DNA of 64,000 nt from Dermatemys mawii. Its lineage: Eukaryota; Chordata; Testudines; Dermatemydidae. The notes under the pieces were generated by a model. That model was not told where the DNA came from, made no database searches, and was given only the letters and a program-made list of their open reading frames with translations. The stretch is from positions 55,139,780 to 55,203,779 of the forward strand of contig ML677334.1 of NCBI GenBank assembly GCA_007922305.1. Direction: 5' to 3'. Positions 46,476 to 58,135 of this stretch are shown piece after piece; the first letter of the stretch is position 1; the number at the start of each line of letters is the position of its first letter. The translations under genes and the position numbers were made by a program.

Positions 46476-49400
46476 CTAAAAATAAATTTAAAAATATGAT
46501 TAGATAATTATTTTGTTTTTATACAGTAAAAGTTGAAACAAGGCAGTATCCAAAACAGTCATGCTACTAAGAATCAAAACACACCTGAATACATTCATTT
46601 TATTGATATACATGGTATAGTGTTTCATCTCAGAAGTTCTCTAAATTCGTCTGTAAATTACAATGCTCATTATATGTTTATGGCCTGGAGTTTAATTCTG
46701 TCTGAACAATTTTTCTTGAATTGGTATCGATAATTAATAAAAGATTAAATAAGAGACATTAAAAATTTAAGTCAGATTATGGTAAAACTGTCTAACAAAG
46801 AACACAATAGAAAGGTTGAATACTAAACTGGAATTTGAGCAGCACTGCAAGAATTAAATTACATACAAAAGCACAGGAATTCAAAGTTAAGGTATCCACT
46901 CAGCCTTTAACTCGTAACTATTGTCCACATATTTTCAGAGCACCATAGAATAGACACAAAAATCTGTGTGCGATCCAAGGCACATCTAAGCAACCATAAA
47001 GATGTAGATGGCCAACTTGTCCTACAGGAAAAACAGAATCGCAGGACCAAGTTTCATCTAAACCATCTCTGACAGGTTTGTGTAACCTGCTCTTAAAAAT
47101 CCCCAATGAGGGAGATTTCACAACAATCCCGGGCAATTTGTTCCAGTGCTTAAGCACCCTGAGAGTTAGGAAGTTTTTCCTAATGTCCAACCTAAACCAC
47201 CCTTGCTACAGTTTAAGCCTATTGCTTCCTGTCCTACCCTCAGAGGTTAAGAACAACAATTTTTCTCCCTCCTCCTTGTAACAATCTTTTATGCACTTGA
47301 AAACTGCTATCATGTCCCCTCTCAGGGCAGGTCTACACCAGAAGTGCTACACTGGTGCAGTTGTCTCTGTAGCACGTCTGGTGAAGACACACTATGCCAG
47401 GGGTTGCAAAATTGCATGGAGGGTCAGATATGGAAGGCTGTGCCTCCCCAAACAACCTGGCTCCACCCCCTTACGCCTTCCCACTTCCCACCCCCTGACT
47501 GACCCCCTCAGAATCCCCGACCCATCCAACCCCCACCACTCCTGTCCCCTGACCATCCCCTCCCAAGACCCCCGCTACCCAACCGCCACCCTGCCCTGAC
47601 CCCTATCCACCCCCCGACAGACCTCCAGGACTCCCATGCCCCATTCAACCCCATCTGCTCCCATACTACCCTCTGGGACTCCCCACCCAGTTATGCAACC
47701 CCCCAGCTCCAGCCCCCTTACCATGCCACTCAGTAGTGTGTCTGGCAACTGCGTGAAGCCAGACATGCTGCCCCGCCCTCCAGAGTGCTGCCCGCAGGGC
47801 ACACTGAGGCTCTGGGGGAGATGTGGCGGTGGGGCCAGCAAGCAGCCTCCCTGGCTGGGAGCTCAGGCAAGCCAGACAGGATGAGCCAGATGTGGCCCAA
47901 GGGCCATAGTTTGCCCATCCCTGCTGTATGCCAATAGGAGAGAGCTCTCTGACCAGCATAATTACCCCACCTGCACGAGAGGTGGAATCTATGTTGGCAG
48001 GAGAACTTCTCCTTCTGACACAGTGCGAGAGTGGACAGCGCTTAGTTCACTATAACTTGAGTCGCTCATGGGGTGTCACCCCTCAATCCCACCAAGGTAA
48101 TGCAGCATAAAACATTTCTGATAATGCCAGCATTATCTTAGATTGTTTCTTTCACCATAAAACACTGCTTATCCACAGGTGGTGTTTTTCAGGGCAGCTA
48201 TCAAAACAGAGCTCAAATAGCACAGTTCCTAAGGGAATAGTGCTATTGGGTATTGGATTATTCAAGAAACCGGAGGACTAGAACCTTTGCAGAGGGAGGA
48301 AAGTTATCCCTGGCCCACACCAGAATGATCTGTAGGAAATTCAACAAATTAAAACTTCTTTTCCCCTCTGTTCCCCCTCCCTCTCTCTACGCATTTTTCT
48401 TTGCCTACTTCTTGCATGAACTGTGGCCCTTCATACATCAAATTATTTTTTTAAGACTTGGGGCTAAAAAGTAGTTGCACTTCTCAGGTAACCAAGTTTA
48501 ACAGGTTTTGTTGCCGCCTTCCACACCCTGCCCCCTCCCCCATTTTTAACATATTTGTGTACAGAAAGAAATCTCTTCTCCCTGAAGGTACTCTAGCCAC
48601 CGTTTCTCATGGGAAATATGTTTTTCTTGCTCAAAGTCTAAATAGTTGCTTATGGACAAATTATTAAGATTTTATTGTTAAAAAATCCTATCTGTGTAGT
48701 AATATATATTCAATCATAATGTCCAGCTTCCTTATGCCCAGGAGAGTAAAGGCCTCTATTTTAATAAAGTTTACAATATAACATTCAGAGAGATATTAGG
48801 CAACATTTGCTGTTCTGTAGCTTGTAACACACAAAGGAGAAAATTCTGTACTCTATGTCTAATCTTAATAACTAGGCATATGTACAAGGAACAGAGAGAA
48901 AGGAATCAATTCTCCTTTCTCCATGGGCATTAAGCAACTGCTGAGCCACTCTGGTCCAATGGCTGGAATAGTCTCTACAGCAGGGGTGGGCAAACTTTTT
49001 GGCCTGAGGGCCACATCAGGGTTGAAAACTTGTATGGAGGGCCGGGTCAGGGAAGGCTGTGCCTCTGCAAACAGCCTGGCTCCGCCCCCTATCTGACCCC
49101 CCTCCCACTTCCCGCCCTGACTGCCCCCCTTAGAATCCCATTCAACCCCCCTTTATCCTCTCCCGAGACTCCCCTACCCTAATCCCCTCCCACAATCTAA
49201 TCCCCTCTGCTCCTTGTCCCCTGACTGTCCCCTCCAGAGACCCCACATATTAACTGCCCCCCCCCCAGAACCCTACGCCCTTCTCAACTCCCCCTGCTCC
49301 CTCTCCCCTGACCCCTGTCCACACCTCCACACCCTGACAGACCCACCCCAGGACTCCCATGCCCCATCTAACCTCCCCCTCTGATCCCCGTCCCCTGACC

Positions 49401-52400
49401 CACCCCCGCCCAGAACCTCCATCCCATCCAAAGAGCCCCTCTCCCCTGACTGCCCCGGGATTCCCTGCCCCTTAACCAAAGCCCCCCACTCTCCCAGCCG
49501 CACCCCCTTACCACACTGGTGGCCTGGCCGCTACACCACTCTTCCAGAGGAGCAGACAGCCCTGCACAACGCGTTGAGGCTCCGGGAGAGCAGGGGAAGG
49601 GCCAGCAGCAACCTCCTCCGCCAGGAGCTCAATTCAGCTGCGCTGAGCTCCAGAAGGGCAGAGAAGGCGGGGGCGGGCCAGGAGCAGCCTCCCCCACCGA
49701 AGCTCAGGCAGGCCAGTCAAGATGGTCTCACAGGCCAGATCTGGCCCATGGGCCGTAGTTTGCCAACCCCTGCTCTATAGGCTCTTACTCAGCTTCCTGG
49801 AGATCCTCTGGCGCTGTACCTTCTCCCCTCCCCTGTTCCCTGGTACACTGCCATGCAAGGAACCAGTACAAACTGAGGCTTACCGTCTGCATGGGTCCCT
49901 CCCAACATCTATCCCAACAGAATTACACTGCTTGGGCAGGAAAGTGCCCTTTGCAGCTGTCAAGGAGCGGGGCTGGATTTGCCCCTAAGGGAATACTTTA
50001 AAAAAAAAAAAAAAATCATTCAGCACATTCAATACAGAGCAATAATAAAATGTGACCCTGCAAGATGCTTACTACCCTCAACTTCCTCTCATCACTAGGC
50101 TAAAATGGTTCACATTAATTTTGATACAATGGTGAGCTGTTTATAACACACTATCTTTGCAAAGTGTAGTATAGTCTGGCCAGATGAGAAAAGAATGATA
50201 TAGACTAATCAATTCCCCTAGCTGTACGTCAATAACTCCAATGGAAAAAAGAGCTATGAGAATTGCATAATTCCATTCAGAGGAGACAATACCCCATATT
50301 CATTAATAAAACAGTAAAATGAACACACAAGAATTAGTACATTTTACTAAACAAAGTTGTACCTGGTCATATCCATAAGGCCTCTGTTGTGGTGGCTGTG
50401 GTGGTCCAGGCTGTGTAGGCCTATATGCGGCATACTGCTGGCCTTGCCCTTGTGGATAGTTAGGATACTGAGGTCCTGGACCACTCTGTGAAGGACCTGC
50501 AAATCATTAAAACAAATCAAAAAAGGGGAGGGGTGAAGAACAGAATGGTAAAAATACTGCATGATACAACTAGGAACACACCAAGGAAATACTACCATTT
50601 CTTAACAGGCTTAAAATAGCTCAATACCAAATACAATACCAATACAGAGAGTTACATTCTTTGGTGCCTGCCACTGGATCCCCTGAAGACCAGATAAAGC
50701 CATAAAGTTCTACAACTAATGAAAGGATGCTTGCTCTTACACAAACAGGCAGATCTGGTACTGGAGCAAAATGGGACTTGTACAGACAGTAACTTGATTC
50801 AGTGCTGACAAGTGCACATTTTACCTAATCTCGTTGGTCACCGAGCAGCCATTAAATGGTAACAAATTTGGTAACTCTGGATCTGTAAGAGGTTTAAAGT
50901 GATGACCTTGAGGATAAAATCTCCATATTCCATAACCATTCTCCTCAGGCATCAAATCCACCTTAGCTATGCTGCTTCAGCTCTCTGTGCTTCTCCTGGA
51001 GTGGGACAGAGCCTTGAAGATTCATAATAATTACTGGGACTCTGATTGCAAATAATTGATTTTTTTTCAAATTAATGAGTAAGCAGATAAATATTAAGTA
51101 AAGCATGGATACTACATTCCAAAATGTACTTTCTTCATCTCACAAGTGTAGTTTTTTATTTATGATAATTCTTTACAGTTTACTAGTAAATGTTCATAAG
51201 AGATTTTGTAAAAAAGAGTTAAATATATTAAGTTTTCATTATCTGCTTAAGAAACTGTAATTGAAAAGTGAGCTAGTTTGGGTGTGCAAATCATGGTGTG
51301 GGGGGATCAGCAGTTCTATTGTATTTGTTTCACCTCTTTCTTCTAGTGTTTTTATTCTAAACCCCAGATTTTCAAAATGGGTGTATGGAAAAAAAGAGTC
51401 AAACTTGTCAGATTTTATTTATTTACTTTTTTATTGCTCTGGGTTCACATACAAATATCTGAAAACTATAACACTCCATCCTAACTTCAAAAAGAAACAC
51501 TCTCAAATCTAACTAGATCCTTTACAAAGCACTATCACCAACCCAATTAGGTCAGATGTGAAACTAGTATTTACACGCACAATCATGGTTGCATATACAA
51601 TCTCACATACAACTTATGGGACTGGTTTTTACTGTCTCATTTTGAGAGGATGTTTATTTTAAGATGAATGTGTAACTCTTTTTACAGTATGAAAGCAAGG
51701 ACAATTTAAAATCTGTAGTATGCTCTGTTCTGATTCAAAATCTTCAGAAAAAAACCCATATGCATTCTGTGCTCCTTGGTATGGAACACGTCCTTGAATC
51801 TAAGGGGTTAACGTTCCTAACAATAATAATGTGGTTTCCCAATGCTACCATAGATTAGCGTTCGGAAATTCTCAATAATAGCACAAAATTATCTCTTGAG
51901 ACTATAACTGTGCAAGTAATTTTTGGTACAAAAGTGGTATAATATCATCAGAGAAAGCAAGAACTTAATGATCCAAACTCAACTCTAGTAAATAAATGTT
52001 AAGTGAGAGTCTATGCTGAGACTCTAAGATGTGGAATACAGAACTGGAAGCCCAGCAGCACAGGGAGTTAAGATAGCTTTATGGGGTTAAGATAGCTATC
52101 TTTGTGCTCTCCTGATCCTAGGCTCCGGTACAGACTGGAAAGGTGCCCAGTATAGCATAGCTCTGGGACCCGCCTAAGTTACATACATACCTTTCCTGTG
52201 GGCCACACCACAGCCTAGAATCTCTGCAGTGTTATGTGCTGCCCCAACATCCCTTCAGGAAGCTGATTTTAGGTCCCTTTATATTGGTCTAGCCATTTCA
52301 TCATGATAAAGGGGCTGTAGCAGAGATGAGGATCTCACCCATAGTCTTTCTTGTAAGAACTAGCTTGTTGTCAGCTACTTACCATAACCCTGCTGTTGTC

Positions 52401-55400
52401 CTGGATAACCTTGCTGGCCTGTGTACTGCTGCTGTTGTGGAGGGTAACCTTGCTGCTGAGGAGGTCCTTGATATGCATCTTGCTGCTGACCATACTGCGA
52501 GTTTCCTGCAAAACGGTTGCAAGAAAAAATACCAATTAAAGTTGTTTACTACATTTCTGTTTTTCTCTAAGATGACAGCCAACAACACATGAACAAAATG
52601 AAAATGCAATCTTGATTTCAAAACTTAATAAAACAAAGAAACTCAAACCAAACAGAAGGAATTCAGCCAAACAAACTGCAGTTAGAGCCAAATTTGCAAG
52701 GTTGAACTGCAGCTTTTTCAGCATCTCTGCCAAACAAGCTGTACATTTACTGGAACATCACAGTCATAAGATCATGACTATGCTAAATAAAATAAAAAAA
52801 GACAAAATTAAAGACATCTACGAGAGCACAGACTAGCTACACAAGATCAGCAAGCTGTTTCCTAATCGCACTATATTTATATATATACATACATATATAT
52901 ATATATATACACATATATATACACACACAAAAAAATATATATATATATATACACACACAAATGAACCAATGGATTTATGTTTAAATAAAAAAATTCCATT
53001 GGAAAAAAAAAGTTCTCTAACAGTGTTTTAGTCATATTACTGTTGTTAGAAATGGCAAATTATGGTTATATATTTTAGATGTTTGCAAGAAATTATTTTG
53101 AATGCTTCAAGTTCCCTGCAATTTTCAAGACAGCCAGCAACTAGTATTCTACAAGAGCTTTGCATGGGTATAAATTGTTTTGTGCAAGAATTTTCGTTCC
53201 CATAGGAGGTGGGGGAGAAAAGGGAATGTATGTGCGTATGTGTGTGAAGGTATATAGATACCTCCTTCGTAGTAATGTTGTGAGGAATCCTCATAAGGCC
53301 TATCGTAGCCTTGTTCAGGATACGACGGTTGCTGATAACCGTAATCATTATGACCTACATCAATTCGACAAGAGACAGGAAGAAACGTTAATGGCCTCTG
53401 AGTGAAAACCCTAAAAATATTTCATCTTTCAGAAAAATCAAAAAAAGAGTCAACTGGAAATACATAAAAAAGATTTTTCAATTGTATTAGCCAAAGATTT
53501 ACCAATATGATTTCCTTTCATATTGAATTAACATGTGACAGGGAACAAAAGCTTAATGCACTAGTTTTAGCAACATCACAGCAAGGGATGGTCTTAAGCT
53601 TCTGATAATCTTTGTTGGTGGGAAAAAGTACTTTATCTTTTATTTTAAAAAAATGAAAGCATTTAGGCCTTTCACATGTAAATAACCTGAATTAAATTAG
53701 AATGAACAAAGGAAGCAATTATCATACTTTGTCTAACACCTGTTCGGCTGATCTACAATTCAAAAGCATATGCTAAAAGCAGTGTGAAATATAACAAAGC
53801 TCAATGAAGTTATGAATCATAATTTTATAGTAAATTTTGCTCTGAAGCGTCAAAAGAAAAACTTCTCAAGGCTGATTTTTCCCCCTCACAAACATCATTC
53901 CTAGCAATCTTAAGAAGACATTTTCCCTGGAGAATCTCATTCATCAGCACAATCATTGAAAAAGAAGATTTAAATTTCAGAGGCTATGGGCCCCTCTGGC
54001 TTAGGAACCATAACATGAGAAAAATACCCTACCTGTTTGTTGTTTTAAGACCCAATATATTTCTCCTGCAGATTAATAAAATGTACTACAGCATAGTGTC
54101 CTCTTGTGAAACTCAAATCATGAGAACAAGCTTTCATTTTGATAAAATTTTAGCATAGATTTTATCAAAGTGCCTAAATAAGGCAGAGAGCAAGAAGTTC
54201 TAAAAATAAATGGTTTTTTGGTACAAATGAAGAACTAAACACAGTCTTCTTAAAAATTGACTCTGATGCTCCTACATCATTATGAGTATACATTTTTATA
54301 GATTATTATTTTAACATATCCACTGCTGTTTAACAATAATACTTGCTGAAGTTAACAGAATATGGTGGATCCTTCGAAATTCATCTATACTGCCATATAA
54401 TTTTAACTGATAATGTTCAACCTAATGCATTAAATGCATGAATTATCTTTAACTATTTGAAAGTTATGAAAGTCATACAGCTAACTCTCTTTTGTATAGA
54501 GTAAATGAAGTCATGTGTATAACACAATACAAGCTCCAGAATTAAGACTTATGTTATGATTTAACATTGTCTTTGAAGGTACAAAAATGAAAATCTGATG
54601 CTTATGCTTATATATAATAGCTTTAGGCCTGGCTAAAATATTGGTTTACAAAAAATAAAAACTTTAAATTCAAATAAATAATTCAATTCAATTAATATTT
54701 ACAAATTTTGCTCTGAACTGCTGATAGGATTTGGGGTTTATGGAGCTATGCATGTTTTTAAAATTGTTACTATTATCATGTTCCTAGGACTTTACAAAAC
54801 ACATCATTAAGTGGCAAGCAGATATCACAATAGCTATGAGCCAGCCAATATTTTCCCACAACTAGTTTGTTCACCCACCCTCTCCCTAAGCAAAACAAAA
54901 ACAAATTAAAAAAGGAACCCTATCTTCTAATGTACAGTATAATCCTGATTCCCCTTGTTCAAATACACTATATACAGATCTCTTACTTCAAAGAGGAAAA
55001 AGGACTGATTTGTGTAATATTAATTTAGAGTTGGATCCTGAGAGCATTGAGAGAATCCCACAGGACCATGCCTTTCAACAGACAAGCTCCTCAGGGCCAG
55101 GACTATCTTATGCCCTTATCAAACAGTATGTATGCTTAAGGCCCACACCACAGCAGCAACAAAACATTTGTGCAATTTGGTCTTAAAATCAAAAATAAAT
55201 TATGTTATAGGATAAGATCATAAAAAACCAAAACATTATGCTTATAAGCAAGTTTTTTTATTTCTGTATACTAGCTATAAAAAGAATATATTACTCTGCC
55301 TCTTTATACACATACAACATCATAAAGCAGATGTGTAACATGACTGCTTTAATTCAGATCAGCTATTCTACATACACTGAAGAACACTCCATACGTGTAG

Positions 55401-56949
55401 CTAAATGAGAGGATTCTCATTATAGAACATGAAAGCCAATATTAGGGTGTCAAAGTAAAAGCATTACAAATGATGTACTTCGAGCAAGCTATAAAATTAG
55501 TTCTCTTCAGCATCCTAAATTATAGCAACAATTCTGAATTTAGAAGCGTTTATAAAACAAGATCTGTTATGGTGATCACTTACTAACTATTTTCACCCTA
55601 TCCTATAGTTTTTGAGTAGTTTTCTACATTGATATTGGGCAGGTATAGAAAATGGGAAAGTTAACATTGTGAGAGATTACCATCAGGGTAATATTGCTGG
55701 TTCATGCCTTCTGGAGGACCTTGTCCACCATGACTGTATTGGTCCCCATAATAGTCTTCCTGGCCTGAGTACTGCTGTGGTGGGCCTGAAAAACCACAAC
55801 CAGTCAATATGTAAGTATCTTGTTTTCTCTGTTAACAAGCTTGCTAATTTTTGGTTTTAGTATGAGAAATGTTTCTCAAATGTACTCCCCACCCACCCTG
55901 TTGCATTTCAGACAATATATTGAATCTACTTGCTCGACTGCACTAGACTCCATAGCATATACAGTAGAATCTCAGAGTTACGAACACCTCAAGAATGGAG
56001 GTTGTTCTTAATTCTGAAATGTTCATAACTCTGAACAAAACATTATGGTGGTTCTTTCAAACTTTTACAACTGAACATTGACATAATACAGCTTTGAAAC
56101 TTTACTATGCAGAAGAAAAATGCTGCTTTCCCTTTATTTTTTAGTTAACACAGTACTGTATTTGCCTCTGCTGCTGTCTGATTGTGTACTTCTGGTTCCA
56201 AATGAGGTGTGTGATTGACTGATCATTTTGTAACTCTGAAGTTCTACTGTATGTGAATCTAGCTCAGAGTTCATTTTAAGAACACATGTAAAACAGCAAC
56301 AGCGCTCAGCTATGCATCAAGAAAAATACAAACTCTCTTTTAAAAAGGACTACAGTTTAGAAAAAAAAATTACAAGATTCTGGAATATAATTAATTTTCC
56401 TCTAGTGGTTGAGCAATTTTTAGAACCAAATGGGTTATTTAATTATTTTCCATACATATCAAACTTTTGTGACAACAAATTGAATTCTACTTCTTCATAC
56501 AGCAGGTTCTCTGGGGTGTAAACTTTTTGGATACCCTTTTTATTCAGAAATGAGCTTGAAACAAAAGAGATATAAATCTCAAAATTCATGTCCAAACTAG
56601 TAACTTTTCTGCTGCAAGAGCTACCTTTAAGGAGGAAAAAATATGCTGGAGGCAAAGAAACCTGAAATTGTGCACATAGCAATTTGGTTCAAATATGATA
56701 TAGATAAAAAAACTATATATAAAAATTTCCAAGATGGTTATTTTAAACTAATCGGAGGATTTCAGTGTAGAGACTTACCTTGCTGTGGTGGTCTATATGG
56801 AGGAATCTGTCTCTGACCCATCATGTGATTTCCTTGGTTAACTTGGCCCATCATTCCCATTGGAGGCTGCTGTCCCTGGTAATGTTGCCCACCTCCCTGT
56901 GGCATATTATATTGCTGGGAAGGAGGTGGCTGCTGGTGCATCATTGGAC
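46449..56949 (-). CDS. SS18: SS18 (SYT), C-terminal six coding exons
   Basis: SS18 is a nuclear transcriptional coactivator and a stable subunit of SWI/SNF (BAF) complexes. The N-terminal SNH domain that contacts BRM/BRG1 is not in this window. Joined exons 56949-56779, 55785-55681, 53354-53262, 52505-52383, 50496-50363 and 46475-46449 give 653 coding bases: most of the QPGY domain, a low-complexity region rich in Q, P, G and Y that drives activation and condensation. Recognisable pieces in order are MMHQQPPPSQQYNMPQGGG, YSGQEDYYGDQYSHGGQGPP, YGYQQPSYPEQGYDRPYED, GQQGYPGQQQGYG and RPYGYDQ. Every junction has AG/GT consensus and the reading phase is kept throughout. Identity to mammalian SS18 is very high by recognition. 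No stop or frameshift is present, so the gene looks functional. The 5' exons lie beyond position 64000. Confidence 0.97.
46918..47322 (-). mobile_element. CR1 ORF2 C-terminus
   Basis: Minus strand gives LDIRKNFLTLRVLKHWNKLP, GIVVKSPSLGIFKSRLHKP and an upstream ...MIAVFKCIK-like frame with changes. It is cut at 47322 by the start of a MITE. Confidence 0.85.
47323..48082. mobile_element. MITE interrupted by a hAT element
   Basis: Starts cagggcaggtctacac. It resumes after the insert at 47932 with aggagagagctctctgacc, tggaatctatgttggcagg and agaacttctccttctgac, a pattern with mirrored aggagagagctctc blocks. The right terminus has decayed, so the end is approximate. Confidence 0.65.
47398..47923. 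mobile_element. GC-rich hAT element nested in the MITE (526 bp)
   Basis: Ends caggggttgcaaaat and tttgcccatccctg are imperfect inverse copies. Flanks cactatgc (47390-47397) and ctgtatgc (47924-47931) match at 6 of 8. It shares ggaaggctgtgcctc, aacctggctccacccc and ggcccaagggccatagtttgcc with the larger copy at 48981. The ccccac-rich interior has no coding role. Confidence 0.8.
48083..48980. other. SS18 intron, no element recognised
   Basis: Mostly AT-rich intron sequence. The open frames at 48253-48474 and 48458-48667 have no motif. Confidence 0.4.
48981..49772. mobile_element. GC-rich hAT element, second copy (792 bp)
   Basis: Ends caggggtgggcaaac and gtttgccaacccctg match with one change over 15. 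Flanks ctctacag (48973-48980) and ctctatag (49773-49780) differ at one of 8 positions. The interior is a long run of c-rich sequence (ctgacc, cccac), longer than in the 47398 copy. Open frames inside are chance. Confidence 0.9.
49773..50362. other. SS18 intron, no element recognised
   Basis: Contains an A-tract at about 50000. No gene or named repeat. Confidence 0.4.
50363..50496 (-). CDS. SS18: SS18 penultimate coding exon, 134 bp
   Basis: Acceptor gatttgcag, donor gtacaac. It enters in phase 1 and ends in phase 0 after GAC CAG. Codes GPGPQYPNYPQGQGQQY, AAYRPTQPGPPQPPQQ and RPYGYDQ. Human has GG where this copy has AA before YRPTQP, by recall. It is the last SS18 exon kept in synovial sarcoma SS18-SSX fusions. 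Confidence 0.96.
50497..52382 (-). other. SS18: SS18 intron (1.9 kb)
   Basis: Between the 134-bp and 123-bp exons. AT-rich, with no mobile element recognised. Confidence 0.7.
52383..52505 (-). CDS. SS18: SS18 coding exon, 123 bp (NSQYGQQQ...QQGY)
   Basis: Acceptor ccgttttgcag, donor gtaagt. Phase 1 to phase 1, 41 codons. Codes GQQQDAYQGPPQQQGYPPQ and GQQGYPGQQQGY, glutamine repeats typical of this family. Confidence 0.95.
52506..53261 (-). other. SS18: SS18 intron (0.76 kb)
   Basis: Between the 123-bp and 93-bp exons. Contains the TA/CA simple repeat. Confidence 0.7.
52866..52962. repeat. TA/CA-rich simple repeat
   Basis: Alternating tatata, tacata and acacac runs with short A tracts, about 97 bases. 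It lies about 300 bases downstream of the 93-bp alternative exon on the transcribed strand. Likely length-variable between individuals. Confidence 0.9.
53262..53354 (-). CDS. SS18: SS18 alternative exon, 93 bp (HNDYGYQQ...HYYEG)
   Basis: Acceptor ttgatgtag, donor gtatct. Phase 1 to phase 1, 31 codons. In mammals the 31-residue segment at this place is present in the long isoform and skipped in the short one. The matching length and phase here suggest the same alternative splicing. The acceptor lacks a strong pyrimidine tract and the donor gtatct is weak, which would fit a regulated exon. Codes SYPEQGYDRPYED. Confidence 0.94.
53355..55680 (-). other. SS18: SS18 intron (2.3 kb)
   Basis: Between the 93-bp and 105-bp exons. 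AT-rich with no element recognised. Confidence 0.7.
55681..55785 (-). CDS. SS18: SS18 coding exon, 105 bp (PPQQYSGQ...QQYYPD)
   Basis: Acceptor ggtttttcag, donor gtaatc. Phase 1 to phase 1, 35 codons. Codes YSGQEDYYGDQYSHGGQG and EGMNQQYYPD, a tyrosine-rich acidic part of the QPGY domain. Confidence 0.95.
55962..56249. mobile_element. Tigger-type MITE, 288 bp, in an SS18 intron
   Basis: Left end cagtagaatctcagagttac and right end gtaactctgaagttctactg are inverse copies with two changes over 20. Both sides are flanked by TA (55960-55961, 56250-56251). It lies in the 1.0 kb intron between the 171-bp and 105-bp exons. Confidence 0.9.
56779..56949 (-). CDS. SS18: SS18 coding exon, 171 bp (MMHQQ...RPPQQ)
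   Basis: Acceptor ccctctacag precedes GTCCAATGATG; donor after CAGCAAG is gtaagt. It enters and leaves in phase 1, so it adds 57 codons. The encoded stretch has the methionine/glycine-rich MGMMGQVNQGNHMMGQ segment. PPPS occurs where I recall PPS in human. Confidence 0.96.
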
Positions 56950-56978
56950 CTGTAGAGGGAAAAAAAAGTAACTATAAT

Positions 56979-57056
56979 GTCTTTTCTAATCGTGAGTTGT
57001 ATTAAAATCCTTTAAAACAGCATAACAAATCAAATCTTAAATTATTAATAACCAAA
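56979..57056. repeat. Local duplication, copy with the empty LTR site
   Basis: This segment (cttttctaat..., attaaaatcctttaaaaca, cataacaaatcaaa, then attattaataaccaa) recurs at 58715-58785 and continues at 59419-59432. The other copy carries the solo LTR; this one shows the unoccupied site. Confidence 0.8.
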
Positions 57057-57297
57057 TCCACAGAGATATACCAAAAGCAGTACCATCAAGCATTGCTTAA
57101 TTCTGGACCTATGCAAGCTGAGGTAATCAATTCAGTCACAAATTTACAGAACAGAACTTCTTCAAAAGGAGGAAGATGGTTGCAAGAACGTGTTGTGGCT
57201 TAAAGAAAACCACAACCCGAAAACCAATGGGCATGTTGTATTTTTCATTCCTATTTTCCTCATGCTCAAAATTAATGGAACCATTTCCACTCCATTT
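57057..57297. other. SS18 intron, unassigned
   Basis: No exon or repeat recognised. Confidence 0.4.
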
Positions 57298-58135
57298 CCA
57301 GACTGGATCAGACCAAAGGTCCACCTAGCCCCGTATCTTGTCTTCTGACATTAGCCAATACCAGATGCTTGAGAGGGAATGAATAGAACAGGGCAATCAT
57401 CAAGTGATCCATCCCATAGCCCAGTCCCAGCATCTGGCAATCAGAGGCCAGGGAAATCCAGAGCATGGGGAGGCATCCTTGAAATTCATGACCTACCCTT
57501 CATGAATTTATTTAAGTCTTTTTTTAATCCAATTATAACTCTGGCCTTCATAACACGCCTTGGCAATGAATTCTACAGGCTGACTGTACATTGTGTGAAG
57601 TACTTCCTTTTGTTTGTTTTAAACTTGCTGCCTATTAATTTCATTAGGTGACCTCTGATTCTTGTGTTAAGTGAAGAGGTAAATACACTTCCTTATTCAC
57701 TTTCTCCACACCATTCATGATTTTATATATCTTTATCATATCCCCCCCTTAGTTGTCTCTTTTACAAGCTGAATAGTCTCAGTCTTTTTAATATTTCCTC
57801 ATACGGAAGCTGTTCCATACCCTTAATCCTTTTTGTTGCCCTTCTCTGAACCTTTTCCATTTCTAATGTACCTTTTTTCAGATGGGGCAATCACAACTGC
57901 ATGCACTACTCAAGTGTAGGTGTACCACAGATTTATAAAGGGGCATAATGATATTTTCTGTCTTATCATCTATCCCTTTCCTAATGCTTCCTAACATTCT
58001 GTTAGCGATTTTGATGTCTTTCTTGCATGGTAACAGCTAATTTATACTCCCATCATATTGTATGTATAATTGGGATGTTTGCAACTGTGCATTACTTTGT
58101 ATTTATCACCACTGAATTTAATCTGCCACAAATGC
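57298..58135 (-). mobile_element. CR1 LINE fragment in an SS18 intron
   Basis: Runs from the 3' UTR (ggatcagaccaaaggtcc) leftmost to ORF2 parts to the right. It aligns with 5630-6320: shared are aaacttgctgcctattaatt, cacaccattcatgatttta, aagctgttccatacc, tttcagatggggcaatc and gtgtaggtgtaccac. Frames are broken in the same style. It has fewer coding remnants than the 5630 copy. Confidence 0.85.

Larger units (their letters stand above)
46476..50362 (-). other. SS18: SS18 last intron (3.9 kb)
   Basis: Lies between the penultimate and last coding exons. About half of it is mobile DNA: a CR1 piece, a MITE with a nested hAT element, and a second copy of that hAT element. The equivalent human intron is where SS18-SSX translocation breaks fall. 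Confidence 0.9.

Noticed and set aside
47575..47959. Overlapping 88-97 codon frames in an SS18 intron
   Set aside because: They lie in the C-rich interior of the nested hAT element.
52866..52962. CRISPR-like or satellite array
   Set aside because: It is only a dinucleotide-type simple repeat with no spacers or unit structure.
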